Shown one piece after another: positions 8,983 through 17,679 of a DNA stretch of 64,000 nt. Made by a program: the position numbers and the translations under genes. The notes under the pieces were generated by a model, which saw only the letters and a program-made list of their open reading frames with translations, did not search any database and was not told the DNA's origin. The first letter of the stretch is position 1, and the number at the start of each line of letters is the position of its first letter. This stretch comes from JBMFVE01 sp049966155 (GTDB lineage Bacteria; Bacteroidota; Ignavibacteria; Kryptoniales; JAKASW01): contig JBMFVE010000006.1 in assembly GCA_049966155.1 (NCBI GenBank), forward strand, positions 1 through 64,000, given 5' to 3'.

Positions 8983-9288
8983 CCTCAACCCTCCTCAAAA
9001 AATCACTCTCCAAAAAGTTAACTGAAAGCAAATTCCACTTTCTCCATGACTTTCAGACCTGCTTACGTAATATACTTTCTCGCACATTCGAGCATGGCAG
9101 TTACGAGCAGCTCAAAACTTCCATATACCAGGCCTAAACGGAAAAGATCATATATCCATTCAAATTCTCGTATGCACCATTGTTGTAGCTCAACCTGGTT
9201 GCCATCTGGTTGATTCTTTCAGGAACCTGTTAGAGTTCCCGTTTCAAACTTCTGTGAAAGGGATGTACTACTGACCGAAAGACTCGAG
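8983..9288. other. Spacer between pilin terminator and pilC
   Basis: I see no gene here. On the minus strand it holds the pilC ribosome binding site (GAGGAGGG next to the TTG start), a direct repeat AACCAG about 11 bases apart near 9195-9213, and a small inverted repeat GGAAC/GTTCC around 9222-9239. No convincing -35/-10 pair for pilC was found by eye. Confidence 0.4.
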
Positions 9289-9334
9289 AAAATAAAAGGG
9301 CAGCGTGCCATTCCGGAGATGAAGGCCACTGCCC
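9289..9334 (-). terminator. Intrinsic terminator after the pilin gene
   Basis: About 20 bases after the pilin stop, the minus strand forms GGGCAGTGGCC pairing with GGCACGCTGCCC (one bulged base, one wobble), followed by TTTTATTTT. Read-through past it would supply the rest of the pilus operon at a lower level, which matches the need for far more pilin than machinery. Confidence 0.85.
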
Positions 9335-9354
9335 ATTGAAATCGTGACTTCAGT

Positions 9355-9801
9355 TTAGTTCAAGGTCTTTGTAACCACACTGTCTAGATAAACGGTCGCG
9401 TAGGCCTTGACTGGATTTTTACCGTCGTTGCCTATCTCTTTGCCACATCCCACTATATAAATCGAATCCAGGGGGGTGCCCCTGGTCCCCACAGCAGCAA
9501 TGTTGCCAGCAACCATACTGGCACTACTGGGTGTTGATAAGGTCAGGCTATAGCTACCATTTGCGTTGCCCGTGTCTACCGGCGATAACGCAAACCCTCC
9601 AAAGCTTTGTCCACCACCTCCCATAGCTGTTGGTTTCCTGTAATACTGCTGCGCCTTTGCGGCAAGGTTATTGAGATCGTTTATCACCTGATCACGGTTT
9701 GAACTTTGTGCATTGCTCTTGAACATTGATATACCGACGGCAATTGCTATTCCGACGATGATTACGCCAAGAACAATAAGTAGAAGTTGTTGCTGTCCCA
9801 T
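9355..9801 (-). CDS. Putative type IV pilin with a minimal, atypical leader
   Basis: The 148-aa protein begins MGQQQLLLIVLGVIIVGIAI, a leader of two residues and then a long hydrophobic helix. It continues with NRDQVINDLNNLAAKAQQYY, a pilin-like amphipathic helix, then a Gly/Ser-rich globular C-domain. Cleavage after G2 by a prepilin peptidase would leave Q1, but the usual Glu at +5 is Leu, and there is no basic leader. The promoter, the strong CTAAAGGAGG ribosome binding site, the own terminator and first place in a pilus operon make it the best candidate for the major pilin. No pilD is in the window. Alternatively it is a minor pilin or a non-cleaved membrane-anchored protein. Confidence 0.75.
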   Translation of the reverse strand: MGQQQLLLIVLGVIIVGIAIAVGISMFKSNAQSSNRDQVINDLNNLAAKAQQYYRKPTAMGGGGQSFGGFALSPVDTGNANGSYSLTLSTPSSASMVAGNIAAVGTRGTPLDSIYIVGCGKEIGNDGKNPVKAYATVYLDSVVTKTLN

Positions 9802-9802
9802 T

Positions 9803-9919
9803 TTAAACCTCCTTTAGTTTTTTATTGGGGACTCTTTTGTAAACTTTTGTCCGGGAACGAATGCTGTCTACTTTTACAACACGGGCACTTAACGGACTTC
9901 TTAAAGTGCCTGCAGGCAT
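9803..9919 (-). CDS. Possible 38-aa upstream ORF coupled to the pilin start
   Basis: On the minus strand an ATG at 9919 follows GAGGAGGGAGA, a good ribosome binding site, and the frame stays open for 38 codons. It ends TAA at 9805-9803, one base before the pilin ATG at 9801. The product would be a small basic peptide (MPAGTLRSPL at the start, KLKEV at the end). Its stop overlaps the pilin ribosome binding site region, so it could couple or tune pilin translation. Two other frames across the same DNA are also open for 33 and 51 codons, which weakens the coding claim: the stretch may be a structured leader instead. Confidence 0.3.
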   Translation of the reverse strand: MPAGTLRSPLSARVVKVDSIRSRTKVYKRVPNKKLKEV

Positions 9920-9966
9920 TCTCCCTCCTCTGGACAGTTAAGCGCTGCTTCGAAATGAAATCCCGG
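9851..9966 (-). ncRNA. Candidate structured 5' leader RNA of the pilin mRNA
   Basis: This GC-rich stretch of the pilin leader contains nested inverted repeats on the minus strand. The outer pair is CCGGGA (9966-9961) with TCCCGG (9856-9851), then CGAA (9952-9949) with TTCG (9861-9858), then CTGTC (9937-9933) with GACAG (9868-9864), with an inner hairpin GGCACTT (9910-9904) with AAGTGCC (9890-9884). A 12-base palindrome, TGCCTGCAGGCA (9907-9918), overlaps the 5' arm of the inner hairpin, so two exclusive folds are possible. I do not recognise a known riboswitch class. The pairing is seen in the sequence; a regulatory role is inference. Confidence 0.45.
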
Positions 9967-10008
9967 GCGGCGCTCATACCCTTGACCATTCTCCTGTGTC
10001 ATTGAATG

Positions 10009-10038
10009 AATATAAACGTAATTACAGGTGAAAGTCAA
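10009..10038 (-). promoter_or_regulatory. Sigma70-like promoter of the pilin operon
   Basis: On the minus strand TTGACT (10038-10033) is followed after 18 bases by TATATT (10014-10009). Transcription would begin near 10002 and give a leader of about 200 nt before the pilin start. Confidence 0.65.
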
Positions 10039-10479
10039 GTTTAAGTAAGCTCCACTCAGGCTATTTTCGCAATTTTTCACATCAATTTAAGTTACAATTT
10101 CGATGCCACTATTGATATGTTCACAGTTCAGTCATTTTTTGAGGATTGGATGCTTACTTTTTCAGCAAAAATTACGATTGCCCTGAAAGAATTACCGTAA
10201 CACTTTATTTACCAGATCACCTTTTCGTAACAGTATATTACGAAAAAAAGACCGATCGTTAAAATTAGATTGATAGAAGCGCCCTTTCCAACCATAATGT
10301 GCAGTGCAGCGAAAAAGCTGTGAATGATGGGGAAACAAAATCTGAATCATTCACATAAATATAGATTTGAATTCAGTCGTAAAACCATTTTTCTTATCTG
10401 TTTAATATCAAGGTTCATTATAGTAATTTAATATTGATACATGACTGGTTAACTATAAAAACAGAGGAGGGAAGTTGTT
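10039..10479. other. AT-rich intergenic region between divergent units
   Basis: This region separates the leftward pilus operon from the rightward ligase gene. I see no ORF of note. It contains AT-rich sequence likely to hold the promoter of the ligase gene, for which I could not find a convincing -35/-10 pair, and the ligase ribosome binding site GGAGG at 10466-10470. Confidence 0.4.
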
Positions 10480-12198
10480 TTGAAAAAGCCATTTGATCTT
10501 TATGACGTCCCTAAAATCAACTCTATCCAGGATATGCTCATTCAGTCGGCAAAGAAATACCCGGAAAAACTCGCGCTTGAAGACATCAACGAAACACCGA
10601 TTCAAAAGCTTACATATCGTTCACTGCTGGAAAGTGTCCTCAGATTCGGGAGTGCCCTGAAGAATCTCGGGATCCGCGAAAGAGAACACATTGCTGTCAT
10701 AGGTGAAAATAGAGTCCAATGGGGAGTAACCTACCTGACCGCTATGACATTCAATTATGTCATAGTCCCAATTGACAGGAACCTGAATGTCAACGAAATA
10801 CTGAATGTCATTCATGAATCGGACTCGACTGCCATTGTGTTCTCCCGCACTTTTGAAGAAATGTTTAGAGAGAAAAAATCAGCCTTGAAGCGTGTGAAAT
10901 ACTACATCAGCATGGATCTGAGGAAGGAAAAGGAAGGCTTTTTATCCATGATAGAATTGATGAACGAATCTGAACCTTTTACTCTCAACAATCTCCCTGA
11001 AATTGATCCTGATGAGGTTGCCGAAATTATTTTTACATCCGGGACACTCGGGAGAGCAAAAGGAGTTATGCTGTCGCAAAAGAACCTTGCTTCTAACCTG
11101 ATGGACATGGTGAGTATGCTTTTCATCTACCCTGAAGATAGATTTCTCTCCGTGCTCCCAATGCACCACACTTATGAGTGCACCTGCGGGATGTTATGCC
11201 CAATTTATGCTGGAGCCTCTGTGCACTATGCCCGATCTCTTAAAACAGTTGCTGAGGATTTGCAAAAAGTTAGTGCAACAATGCTTTTAGCTGTCCCCCT
11301 TCTTTATGACAAAATGTTTAAAGCTATTTACAGGGGGATCAGGGAAAAGAAAGTCGTGGCAGCTCTTATAAAACCAATGATTGCTGCAACATCAATCCTG
11401 CAAAAGATCGGCTGGAAGAGTTCCAGGAAAGCTTTATTTAAGGAAATCCATCAAAGATTTGGTGGATCGATAAGGTGCTTTATAGCCGGTGGAGCTGCAC
11501 CTGATCCTCTTGTGGCAAAGGGTCTTAGAGAATTTGGATTTTCATTTATTCAGGGATATGGACTCACTGAAACCTCACCTATATTAACATTGAATAGACT
11601 TGACAACTTTAAGGACAATGCGGCAGGTCTGCCACTTCCCCATGTTCAGCTGAAAATTGATAATCCTGACAGTGACGGCATCGGGGAAATTATTGCAAGA
11701 GGTCCGAATATCATGTTGGGTTACTATAAAAACGAAAAAGCAACTCTTGAGGCATTTGATGAAGACGGTTGGTTTAAAACCGGAGATCTCGGATATATTG
11801 ATGAAGATGGATTCCTTCATATCAGCGGGCGAAAGAAGAATGTCATTATTTCAAAAAGTGGTAAGAATGTCTTTCCAGAAGAGATTGAGGACCTGTTAAA
11901 CAGGAGTCCATTTATACTTGAATCAATGGTGTATGGTGAAGAAGATGAAAAAAAAGGTGAGGTTATTGCTGCTCAAATTGTCGTTGATGGAGAAGCTTTC
12001 ATAGAGCTGTCAGAGTCAAAGGGAGTACCAATTACTCCTGAACTGCTGAATCAGGTCATTGATGGTGAGGTAAAGGCAATTAACAAACAACTCCCACTTT
12101 ACAAGCAAATCTCCAGAATTGTAATACGAGATGAGGAATTTCAGAAGACGACGACGCAAAAGATTAAGAGATTTGCCGCAACTGAGAAAAGAGTATAA
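10480..12198 (+). CDS. AMP-forming acyl-CoA ligase (long-chain fatty acid type)
   Basis: This ANL-superfamily enzyme activates a carboxylic acid with ATP to an acyl-adenylate and then usually transfers it to CoA. The P-loop FTSGTLGRAKGVMLS (about 185-199) is a variant of TSGTTGxPKG, with Leu for Thr and Ala for Pro. GYGLTETSP, WFKTGDLGYIDEDGFLHISG and the hinge region GRKKNVIISKSGKNVFPEEI are present, and TTQKIKRF near the end carries the catalytic lysine. The size (572 aa) fits FadD-like ligases. The start is TTG at 10480, with GGAGG nine bases upstream and no in-frame ATG nearby. A secreted glycosidase gene follows after 25 bases. The exact acyl substrate cannot be read from the sequence. 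Confidence 0.9.
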   Translation: MKKPFDLYDVPKINSIQDMLIQSAKKYPEKLALEDINETPIQKLTYRSLLESVLRFGSALKNLGIREREHIAVIGENRVQWGVTYLTAMTFNYVIVPIDRNLNVNEILNVIHESDSTAIVFSRTFEEMFREKKSALKRVKYYISMDLRKEKEGFLSMIELMNESEPFTLNNLPEIDPDEVAEIIFTSGTLGRAKGVMLSQKNLASNLMDMVSMLFIYPEDRFLSVLPMHHTYECTCGMLCPIYAGASVHYARSLKTVAEDLQKVSATMLLAVPLLYDKMFKAIYRGIREKKVVAALIKPMIAATSILQKIGWKSSRKALFKEIHQRFGGSIRCFIAGGAAPDPLVAKGLREFGFSFIQGYGLTETSPILTLNRLDNFKDNAAGLPLPHVQLKIDNPDSDGIGEIIARGPNIMLGYYKNEKATLEAFDEDGWFKTGDLGYIDEDGFLHISGRKKNVIISKSGKNVFPEEIEDLLNRSPFILESMVYGEEDEKKGEVIAAQIVVDGEAFIELSESKGVPITPELLNQVIDGEVKAINKQLPLYKQISRIVIRDEEFQKTTTQKIKRFAATEKRV

Positions 12199-12223
12199 GA
12201 AACTTTTAGCCTGAGTTGAGAAA

Positions 12224-14422
12224 ATGAAAAGACTCTTAAAGAAAAGATTTCAAAGCAGCTTTCTTTTTTTACTGTTTGCCGGTATCCTTGCGGATTATGC
12301 CTTCGGCCAGATTAATAGCAAATCCCTTCAGGATATGAAGCGCACGGTAAGTGCAGCTAAAGAGCAGTTCGAAAAACTTGTAAGTTCATCTAGTAAAAAG
12401 GTTCACAATCACATATCGCCGCCATTAGCCTGGCCTCATCCCTTTCCCTGTCGAATTAAAGGGGAGCCGGGTGATGATATTATGTTCATGACACTTGGGA
12501 ACGTTAAAACACCAGTTGCCGATGGCATATTCGACCCATTGAAAGATGAAGTCACACTTAACAGCGGAGTAAAAATTGAAAACTATTTTAAAGATTCTCT
12601 TGGAATAAAGTTTTACAAACCAATTGATAAATCTGCCTTCCCCCTCCCACCGTCAGGCTGGTGCTCCTGGTACTATTATTATCAGGAAATTAATCAGTCA
12701 GAAATAAAAAAGAATGCAAAATGGATCGCAGATAATTTGAAGGATTTTGGAGCAAAGTACATTCAAATTGACGACGGCTGGCAGGGGAAAGGACACGGCG
12801 GAGGAGATAACAGGGACTGGACTACAGTTGACAGGAGATTTCCAGATGGAATGTCTGCCCTGGCAAACTATATAAAAGGATTGGGACTTAAGCCCGGATT
12901 GTGGCTTGCACCGCATGGACAGAGCAATCCTGAGGTTGTAAAGAGCAATCCGAATGCATTCCTTATGACAAAGGCAGATACTTCTGCTTCAAAAACATGG
13001 GAAGGTGAGTATCTGGTAGACCCATCTACTTCTGCTGGAATTAATTACCTGAAGTCGCTCTTTACCACTTTAACAGGATGGGGTTATGATTATTTCAAAA
13101 TTGATGGACAGCCGATCGTTATAAATGAGTACAGAAACAAACAAAAGTTTATGAGAAATCCATACGCTTCACCTGATTCACTTTATAGAGTTACACTTTA
13201 TGCTATTCGTGATGCAATTGGGAAAAACAGGTACCTCCTTGGATGCTGGGGCATTCCACTCGACGGTACTGGAATAATGAACGGCTCGCGTACGGGGGGT
13301 GATGTAGTCCTTGGCTGGACAGGCTTTATGACCTCATTAGATGCCACAATGAAATACTATTTTCTGCATAATATAGTCTGGTACTCTGACCCCGATGTAA
13401 TGCTCTTGCGTTATCCATTGAGCCTTAACCAGGCGCGTGCGTGGGCTTCCCTTCAGGGGTTAACAGGACAGGCATTGATGGCAAGCGACAGGATGATGGA
13501 TCTTTCTAAGAATAGGGTTGAAATACTAAAACGCGTCTTCCCGGCTGTCGATATTCGTCCTCTTGACCTTTTTTCAAACACAAAACCAAAACACATACTT
13601 GACTTGAAAATTAACCATCTCGGAATAAACTACGATGTGGTCGGCTTGTTCAATTACAATGTTGATAGTTCAGAGATGCTTTTTTTAAAATGGGAAAAAA
13701 TCGGGATTGAGGACACCTCTTTGGTTCATGTCTATGATTTCTGGAATAAGGAATATCTTGGCGCATGGCCAGCAGGAATTGAGATTAAATTGCCACCTGC
13801 AAGTTGCAGGGTACTTACGTTGTTGCCGGACAACGGACAGATTCGACTGATATCTACCAGCCGGCACATTACGCAGGGATGGTTAGATTTAAGGTCGGCA
13901 GAATATAACCCAACCACCAAAACTTACAAAGGGAGAAGCGCCGTTGTAAGAAATGACCCATATACTTTGACTTTCGTATTTCCTCAAGGAAAAAACTTCA
14001 AAATTATAGAGGCGAATGCGGGTAACCTGCATGTCAAAGTAGAAAATCATCAGGGATGGGCAACCGTTCAATTTACCTCACCATCTAATCAGGATGTTGC
14101 GTGGAGTGTTAAATTTGATTCAGCGAGCTACTATGCTTTCCCTGTTGAGGCTCCGACAGGAATTAAGGTCATAAGCAGCACGTCAAATAGCGCATTAATC
14201 TCCTGGGACGACCAATACTATCTAAATGACGGCTATGAAGTTTTTTTAAATGGAAAACTTATTGGTTATACCCCAATAAACCGGTTCAAGCTCACAAATC
14301 TTGAACCTGACAGGAAATACAAAGTTGAAGTTTATTCTGTATGGCAAAATGGCCAGAAAAGTCAAAAACCAGCTACTGCAGAAATATTTACCGGGATTAC
14401 GCACGTAAATAAAGCTAACTGA
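12224..14422 (+). CDS. Secreted alpha-galactosidase-like glycoside hydrolase (clan GH-D) with FN3 domain
   Basis: The 732-aa protein has a signal peptide (1-29, ending AFG-Q), a short N-domain, a (beta/alpha)8 barrel from about 143 (GWCSWYYYY), and a C-terminal fibronectin type III domain (about 640-725). Clan GH-D marks are YIQIDDGWQG (about 179-188), the nucleophile D294 in YFKIDG, the likely acid/base D360 in SRTGGD, and WYSDPDVM, equivalent to the WNDPD strand of GH27/GH36. It should release alpha-linked galactose or a related sugar outside the inner membrane. No T9SS sorting domain is visible. It lies 40 bases before ispE. The exact GH family (27, 36 or a relative) is uncertain. Confidence 0.82.
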   Translation: MKRLLKKRFQSSFLFLLFAGILADYAFGQINSKSLQDMKRTVSAAKEQFEKLVSSSSKKVHNHISPPLAWPHPFPCRIKGEPGDDIMFMTLGNVKTPVADGIFDPLKDEVTLNSGVKIENYFKDSLGIKFYKPIDKSAFPLPPSGWCSWYYYYQEINQSEIKKNAKWIADNLKDFGAKYIQIDDGWQGKGHGGGDNRDWTTVDRRFPDGMSALANYIKGLGLKPGLWLAPHGQSNPEVVKSNPNAFLMTKADTSASKTWEGEYLVDPSTSAGINYLKSLFTTLTGWGYDYFKIDGQPIVINEYRNKQKFMRNPYASPDSLYRVTLYAIRDAIGKNRYLLGCWGIPLDGTGIMNGSRTGGDVVLGWTGFMTSLDATMKYYFLHNIVWYSDPDVMLLRYPLSLNQARAWASLQGLTGQALMASDRMMDLSKNRVEILKRVFPAVDIRPLDLFSNTKPKHILDLKINHLGINYDVVGLFNYNVDSSEMLFLKWEKIGIEDTSLVHVYDFWNKEYLGAWPAGIEIKLPPASCRVLTLLPDNGQIRLISTSRHITQGWLDLRSAEYNPTTKTYKGRSAVVRNDPYTLTFVFPQGKNFKIIEANAGNLHVKVENHQGWATVQFTSPSNQDVAWSVKFDSASYYAFPVEAPTGIKVISSTSNSALISWDDQYYLNDGYEVFLNGKLIGYTPINRFKLTNLEPDRKYKVEVYSVWQNGQKSQKPATAEIFTGITHVNKAN

Positions 14423-14462
14423 TAAGCTGCGATGAATCAGCAAATATGAAGGGACTAAGAAA

Positions 14463-15293
14463 TTGAAAATACTTGCCCCAGCAAAAATAAATATTGGACT
14501 GAGAATAATTCAAGAAAGACCTGACGGTTATCATGATATTGAAACAATATTTTATCCAATTCATCTTGCCGATGAGCTGGAACTTTCAATAGCTGAAAAA
14601 CATGAGTTTTATTCAAACGTAGATTTAGATCAGGAAACCAACCTCTGCCTGCGAGCATTGAATCTTTTTTGTGAGCGGACAGGAATAAACGCAGAGGTAA
14701 AAATAAAACTAAATAAGAAAATACCAATTGGTTCCGGCCTTGGGGGAGCCAGCACGGATGCTGCAGCTGTTTTAACCGGACTACAGGAACTTTACAATCA
14801 TCCGCTAAGTAAAATAGAGCTATTCGACATTGCTTCTCTGCTCGGCGCTGATGTTCCGTTTTTTCTTTACGGTAAACCTGCTTATGCTACCAGGAAAGGG
14901 GATCTGATAGAACCCATCAATTTTCATATTTCACTCCCCATTCTTGTCGTAACACCAAACATTTCAGTTTCAACCGCATACGCATATTCGCTGGTTAAAC
15001 CAAACGACACCTGGAGAGAGACATTAAAACAGATAATAACGAAATTTTCCGGGGATTATAGGACTTTCAGCAATGCAATTCTGAATGACTTCGAAAGTGT
15101 AATATTTCAAGAATTTCCACTCCTGAAAAAGCTGAAGGAAGCACTCTACGAGAACGGGGCACTTTTTGCATTGATGTCAGGAAGCGGGAGCAGCATTTAT
15201 GGGATCTTTGAAGATGAAAATTCTGCATTGAGAACAGTTGAAAGGATTAAAGCGGATTTCGAAATTAGTGCGCTCGACATAACTCTCCCTTAA
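14463..15293 (+). CDS. ispE: 4-diphosphocytidyl-2-C-methyl-D-erythritol kinase
   Basis: IspE phosphorylates the 2-hydroxyl of CDP-methylerythritol in the non-mevalonate (MEP) isoprenoid pathway, in the cytoplasm. The GHMP-kinase features are APAKINIGL at the N-terminus (catalytic-site lysine), PDGYHDIETI, the ATP loop PIGSGLGGASTDAAA (about 88-102), GADVPFFL with the catalytic aspartate, and SGSGSSIYGIF near the C-terminus. Its 276 residues match the family. The start is TTG at 14463, with AAGGG about ten bases upstream, and no alternative ATG is in frame. It sits between two secreted-enzyme genes and is not obviously related to them in function. Confidence 0.96.
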   Translation: MKILAPAKINIGLRIIQERPDGYHDIETIFYPIHLADELELSIAEKHEFYSNVDLDQETNLCLRALNLFCERTGINAEVKIKLNKKIPIGSGLGGASTDAAAVLTGLQELYNHPLSKIELFDIASLLGADVPFFLYGKPAYATRKGDLIEPINFHISLPILVVTPNISVSTAYAYSLVKPNDTWRETLKQIITKFSGDYRTFSNAILNDFESVIFQEFPLLKKLKEALYENGALFALMSGSGSSIYGIFEDENSALRTVERIKADFEISALDITLP

Positions 15294-15514
15294 TGGTAAC
15301 TACCACCTTTCCATTATTCTTCCACACCCGGTGCCCTGGCAATAAGGATTAGCTTTACATCATGTTCACGCCAGGAAAAAGTTAGACGGGTTGTGATTAC
15401 TTTTACAACTTCCCCTGCAGGTTGATATCAGATACTACGGATAATCTAAGTAGTACATTTTGATGTTACAATCCGATTTTTTAAAATTAATTTGTAATTA
15501 ATGGAGGCAATGTC

Positions 15515-17416
15515 GTGAAAAGACGATTTCCCGGCGCAGGGTTGTTGATAATAATTCTATCTCTTGTTCATGTGGCAGGAAACATCAGTGCTCAAACTGT
15601 GCCGACAATTATGAAATCATCTGCAATACTCACAGGCAATTTAAGTGTGCCAGCTGGAGCTTTCGACACCGCCGGTGTGCTGAAGCAACCGGGTTTTCCA
15701 GATCCCAGACCATCCTGCTCTACAAATTATGAAATGGTTCCCGGGATCCGGAATGATATTGTATCTTCACCTGGACCAACATTTAGCCGCCAGCCAACAG
15801 AAACGTTAATTGAGCAGCAAAAAGTAGCTATTTCATTTTCAACGGTTAAACCATGTATGTCAGTGATATATTATGGACTGAACTCGTCTTATGAAGATTC
15901 TCTGGTTGATAACCAGGTAAGTTCCTTTCATCAGGACACAATAACAAATTTATATCCTTCAACATTGTACCACTATAAAGTAAGTGTAAAGGACAGTGAA
16001 GGGGTCAACTCGACTGGTGACATGGTTTTTGCCACAGCTTCCCCCTCCTCTTCAACAGGTGTTGTGCGAGTATATTTTAACAAGTCGGTTGATCCATCTG
16101 TTGCTATTTGGGACACAGCAAATGTCACCGATATTTCTCTAAAGCTGATAGATAGAATAGATTCTTCAAAATTCTCTGTGGACCTGGCACTCTATAGTCT
16201 TAGCGGCTCAGTAGGTCAAAGGATTGTTGACGCTTTAGTTGCCGCTAAAGCACGCGGTGTTAAAATCAGGGTGATTATAGAAAATGACAATGCAAACACC
16301 AGTGCAATAGCAAATTTAAAAAGGAATAACATCCCATTAATTACTGATGCCTTTGATTCAGTTAATGGCGGTAGAGGTTTAATGCATAACAAATTTGCTG
16401 TATTTGACTATCGTGATACATCTTCTGCATCTGATGATTGGGTGTGGACAGGTTCCTGGAACGCCACAGACCCGGGGAATTACAACGACGCTCAAGATGC
16501 ACTGGAGATTCAGGACAAAAGCATTGCACTGGCTTATACCCTTGAATTTAATGAAATGTGGGGAAGCGATTCCGATGTACCGGATCAGCAAAAGTCACGA
16601 TTTGGTGCGAGAAAGTTTGACAATACGCCTCATCGATTTAATGTAAATGGCATTCCTATCGAGCTTTATTTCAGTCCTTCAGATCAAACAGCTTCTCATA
16701 TCAAGGAAGAATTAGATAGAGCATCTTCTTCAATTAACATAGCTATGCTTACATTTACGAGAAGCGATCTGGCACAGGAGCTTGTTAAATTGAAAAACCT
16801 AACAGTTAAATCCCATGTTATTCTTGACAATAACACAGATAACGGTACAGAGTTCTCCTTTCTACAAGCAAACGGGATAGACATTCGATTAAAGGGATCG
16901 ACTCTGACCGGCTTGCTCCACCACAAATATGCTATCATTGATGCAGACAAAGCATCTGATGAGAGCAGCGTAATAACCGGTTCCTATAACTGGACAAATT
17001 CTGCTGAGACAGTGAACAATGAAAATACGTTGATAGTTCGCAATAAGCGTATTGCAAATCAGTACCTGCAGGAATTCAAGGCAAGATATATTGAGGCTGG
17101 GGGCACTGATGCCATTACTGAAGTTAGAGAAAACCAGGCAACCCAGGACTTGATCTCTTTTGACCTCAAACAGAACTACCCCAACCCATTCAATTTATCA
17201 ACAACAATTGAATTTAAGCTCACCGAGGGTTCATATGTGGATATTGAGATTTATAATATACTGGGTCAAAGAGTAGCAGAATTGGTCAATACCTATATCA
17301 AAGCCGGAACTCATAGAATCACTTTCGATGCAGGAAGACTACCCTCAGGCGTTTACTTTTGCACCCTTAAAGCTGGTAATCGCATCTTTCAAAATAAGAT
17401 GATCCTGTTAAAGTAA
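15515..17416 (+). CDS. Secreted phospholipase D-like protein with T9SS sorting domain
   Basis: The 633-aa protein has a signal peptide (to about residue 27, SAQ), a fibronectin-like region (about 95-180), two PLD domains and a C-terminal T9SS type A sorting domain (QNYPNPFN ... GVYFCTLKAG ... KMILLK, last 80 residues). Both PLD motifs are present: H291-x-K293 in LMHNKFAVFD, followed by GSWN, and H469/H470-x-K471 in LLHHKYAIID, followed by GSYNWT. It could be a phosphodiesterase or nuclease exported across the outer membrane. The start is GTG at 15515, with GGAGG seven bases upstream. It is apparently a single-gene unit. Lipase versus nuclease activity cannot be decided from sequence. Confidence 0.88.
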   Translation: MKRRFPGAGLLIIILSLVHVAGNISAQTVPTIMKSSAILTGNLSVPAGAFDTAGVLKQPGFPDPRPSCSTNYEMVPGIRNDIVSSPGPTFSRQPTETLIEQQKVAISFSTVKPCMSVIYYGLNSSYEDSLVDNQVSSFHQDTITNLYPSTLYHYKVSVKDSEGVNSTGDMVFATASPSSSTGVVRVYFNKSVDPSVAIWDTANVTDISLKLIDRIDSSKFSVDLALYSLSGSVGQRIVDALVAAKARGVKIRVIIENDNANTSAIANLKRNNIPLITDAFDSVNGGRGLMHNKFAVFDYRDTSSASDDWVWTGSWNATDPGNYNDAQDALEIQDKSIALAYTLEFNEMWGSDSDVPDQQKSRFGARKFDNTPHRFNVNGIPIELYFSPSDQTASHIKEELDRASSSINIAMLTFTRSDLAQELVKLKNLTVKSHVILDNNTDNGTEFSFLQANGIDIRLKGSTLTGLLHHKYAIIDADKASDESSVITGSYNWTNSAETVNNENTLIVRNKRIANQYLQEFKARYIEAGGTDAITEVRENQATQDLISFDLKQNYPNPFNLSTTIEFKLTEGSYVDIEIYNILGQRVAELVNTYIKAGTHRITFDAGRLPSGVYFCTLKAGNRIFQNKMILLK

Positions 17417-17440
17417 ATAGATTCACATCAACAATCCTAT

Positions 17441-17460
17441 TCCAGGGCCCAACCCCTGGA
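17441..17460. repeat. Inverted repeat after the PLD-like gene
   Basis: TCCAGGG (17441-17447) and CCCTGGA (17454-17460) form a perfect 7-bp stem 25 bases after the stop codon, without a T-tract. It may act as a transcript 3' end or stabiliser. The rest of the 17417-17679 gap shows no gene. Confidence 0.35.
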
Positions 17461-17679
17461 TCCATGGTGCATTACCGCAATTTATCGCCATGCTTCGACC
17501 TTGATCATATCAGCCATCCGAGCAGGGAAATGGAACAGTCCTCCAGTGAGCGCAATCTTACCTTCAGCCTGAAGCCCTTCTTCCAAAGATCAGAATAACG
17601 TGAAAATTAACCCAATCACAACACGGTCACAATACCTACTTAACAATAATTTGGGATATTATACGCAAAAGATCTTCTT

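Noticed and set aside
9803..10008. c-di-GMP (GEMM-I) riboswitch in the pilin leader
   Set aside because: The conserved core segments of GEMM-I are not present, so only an unclassified structured leader is reported.
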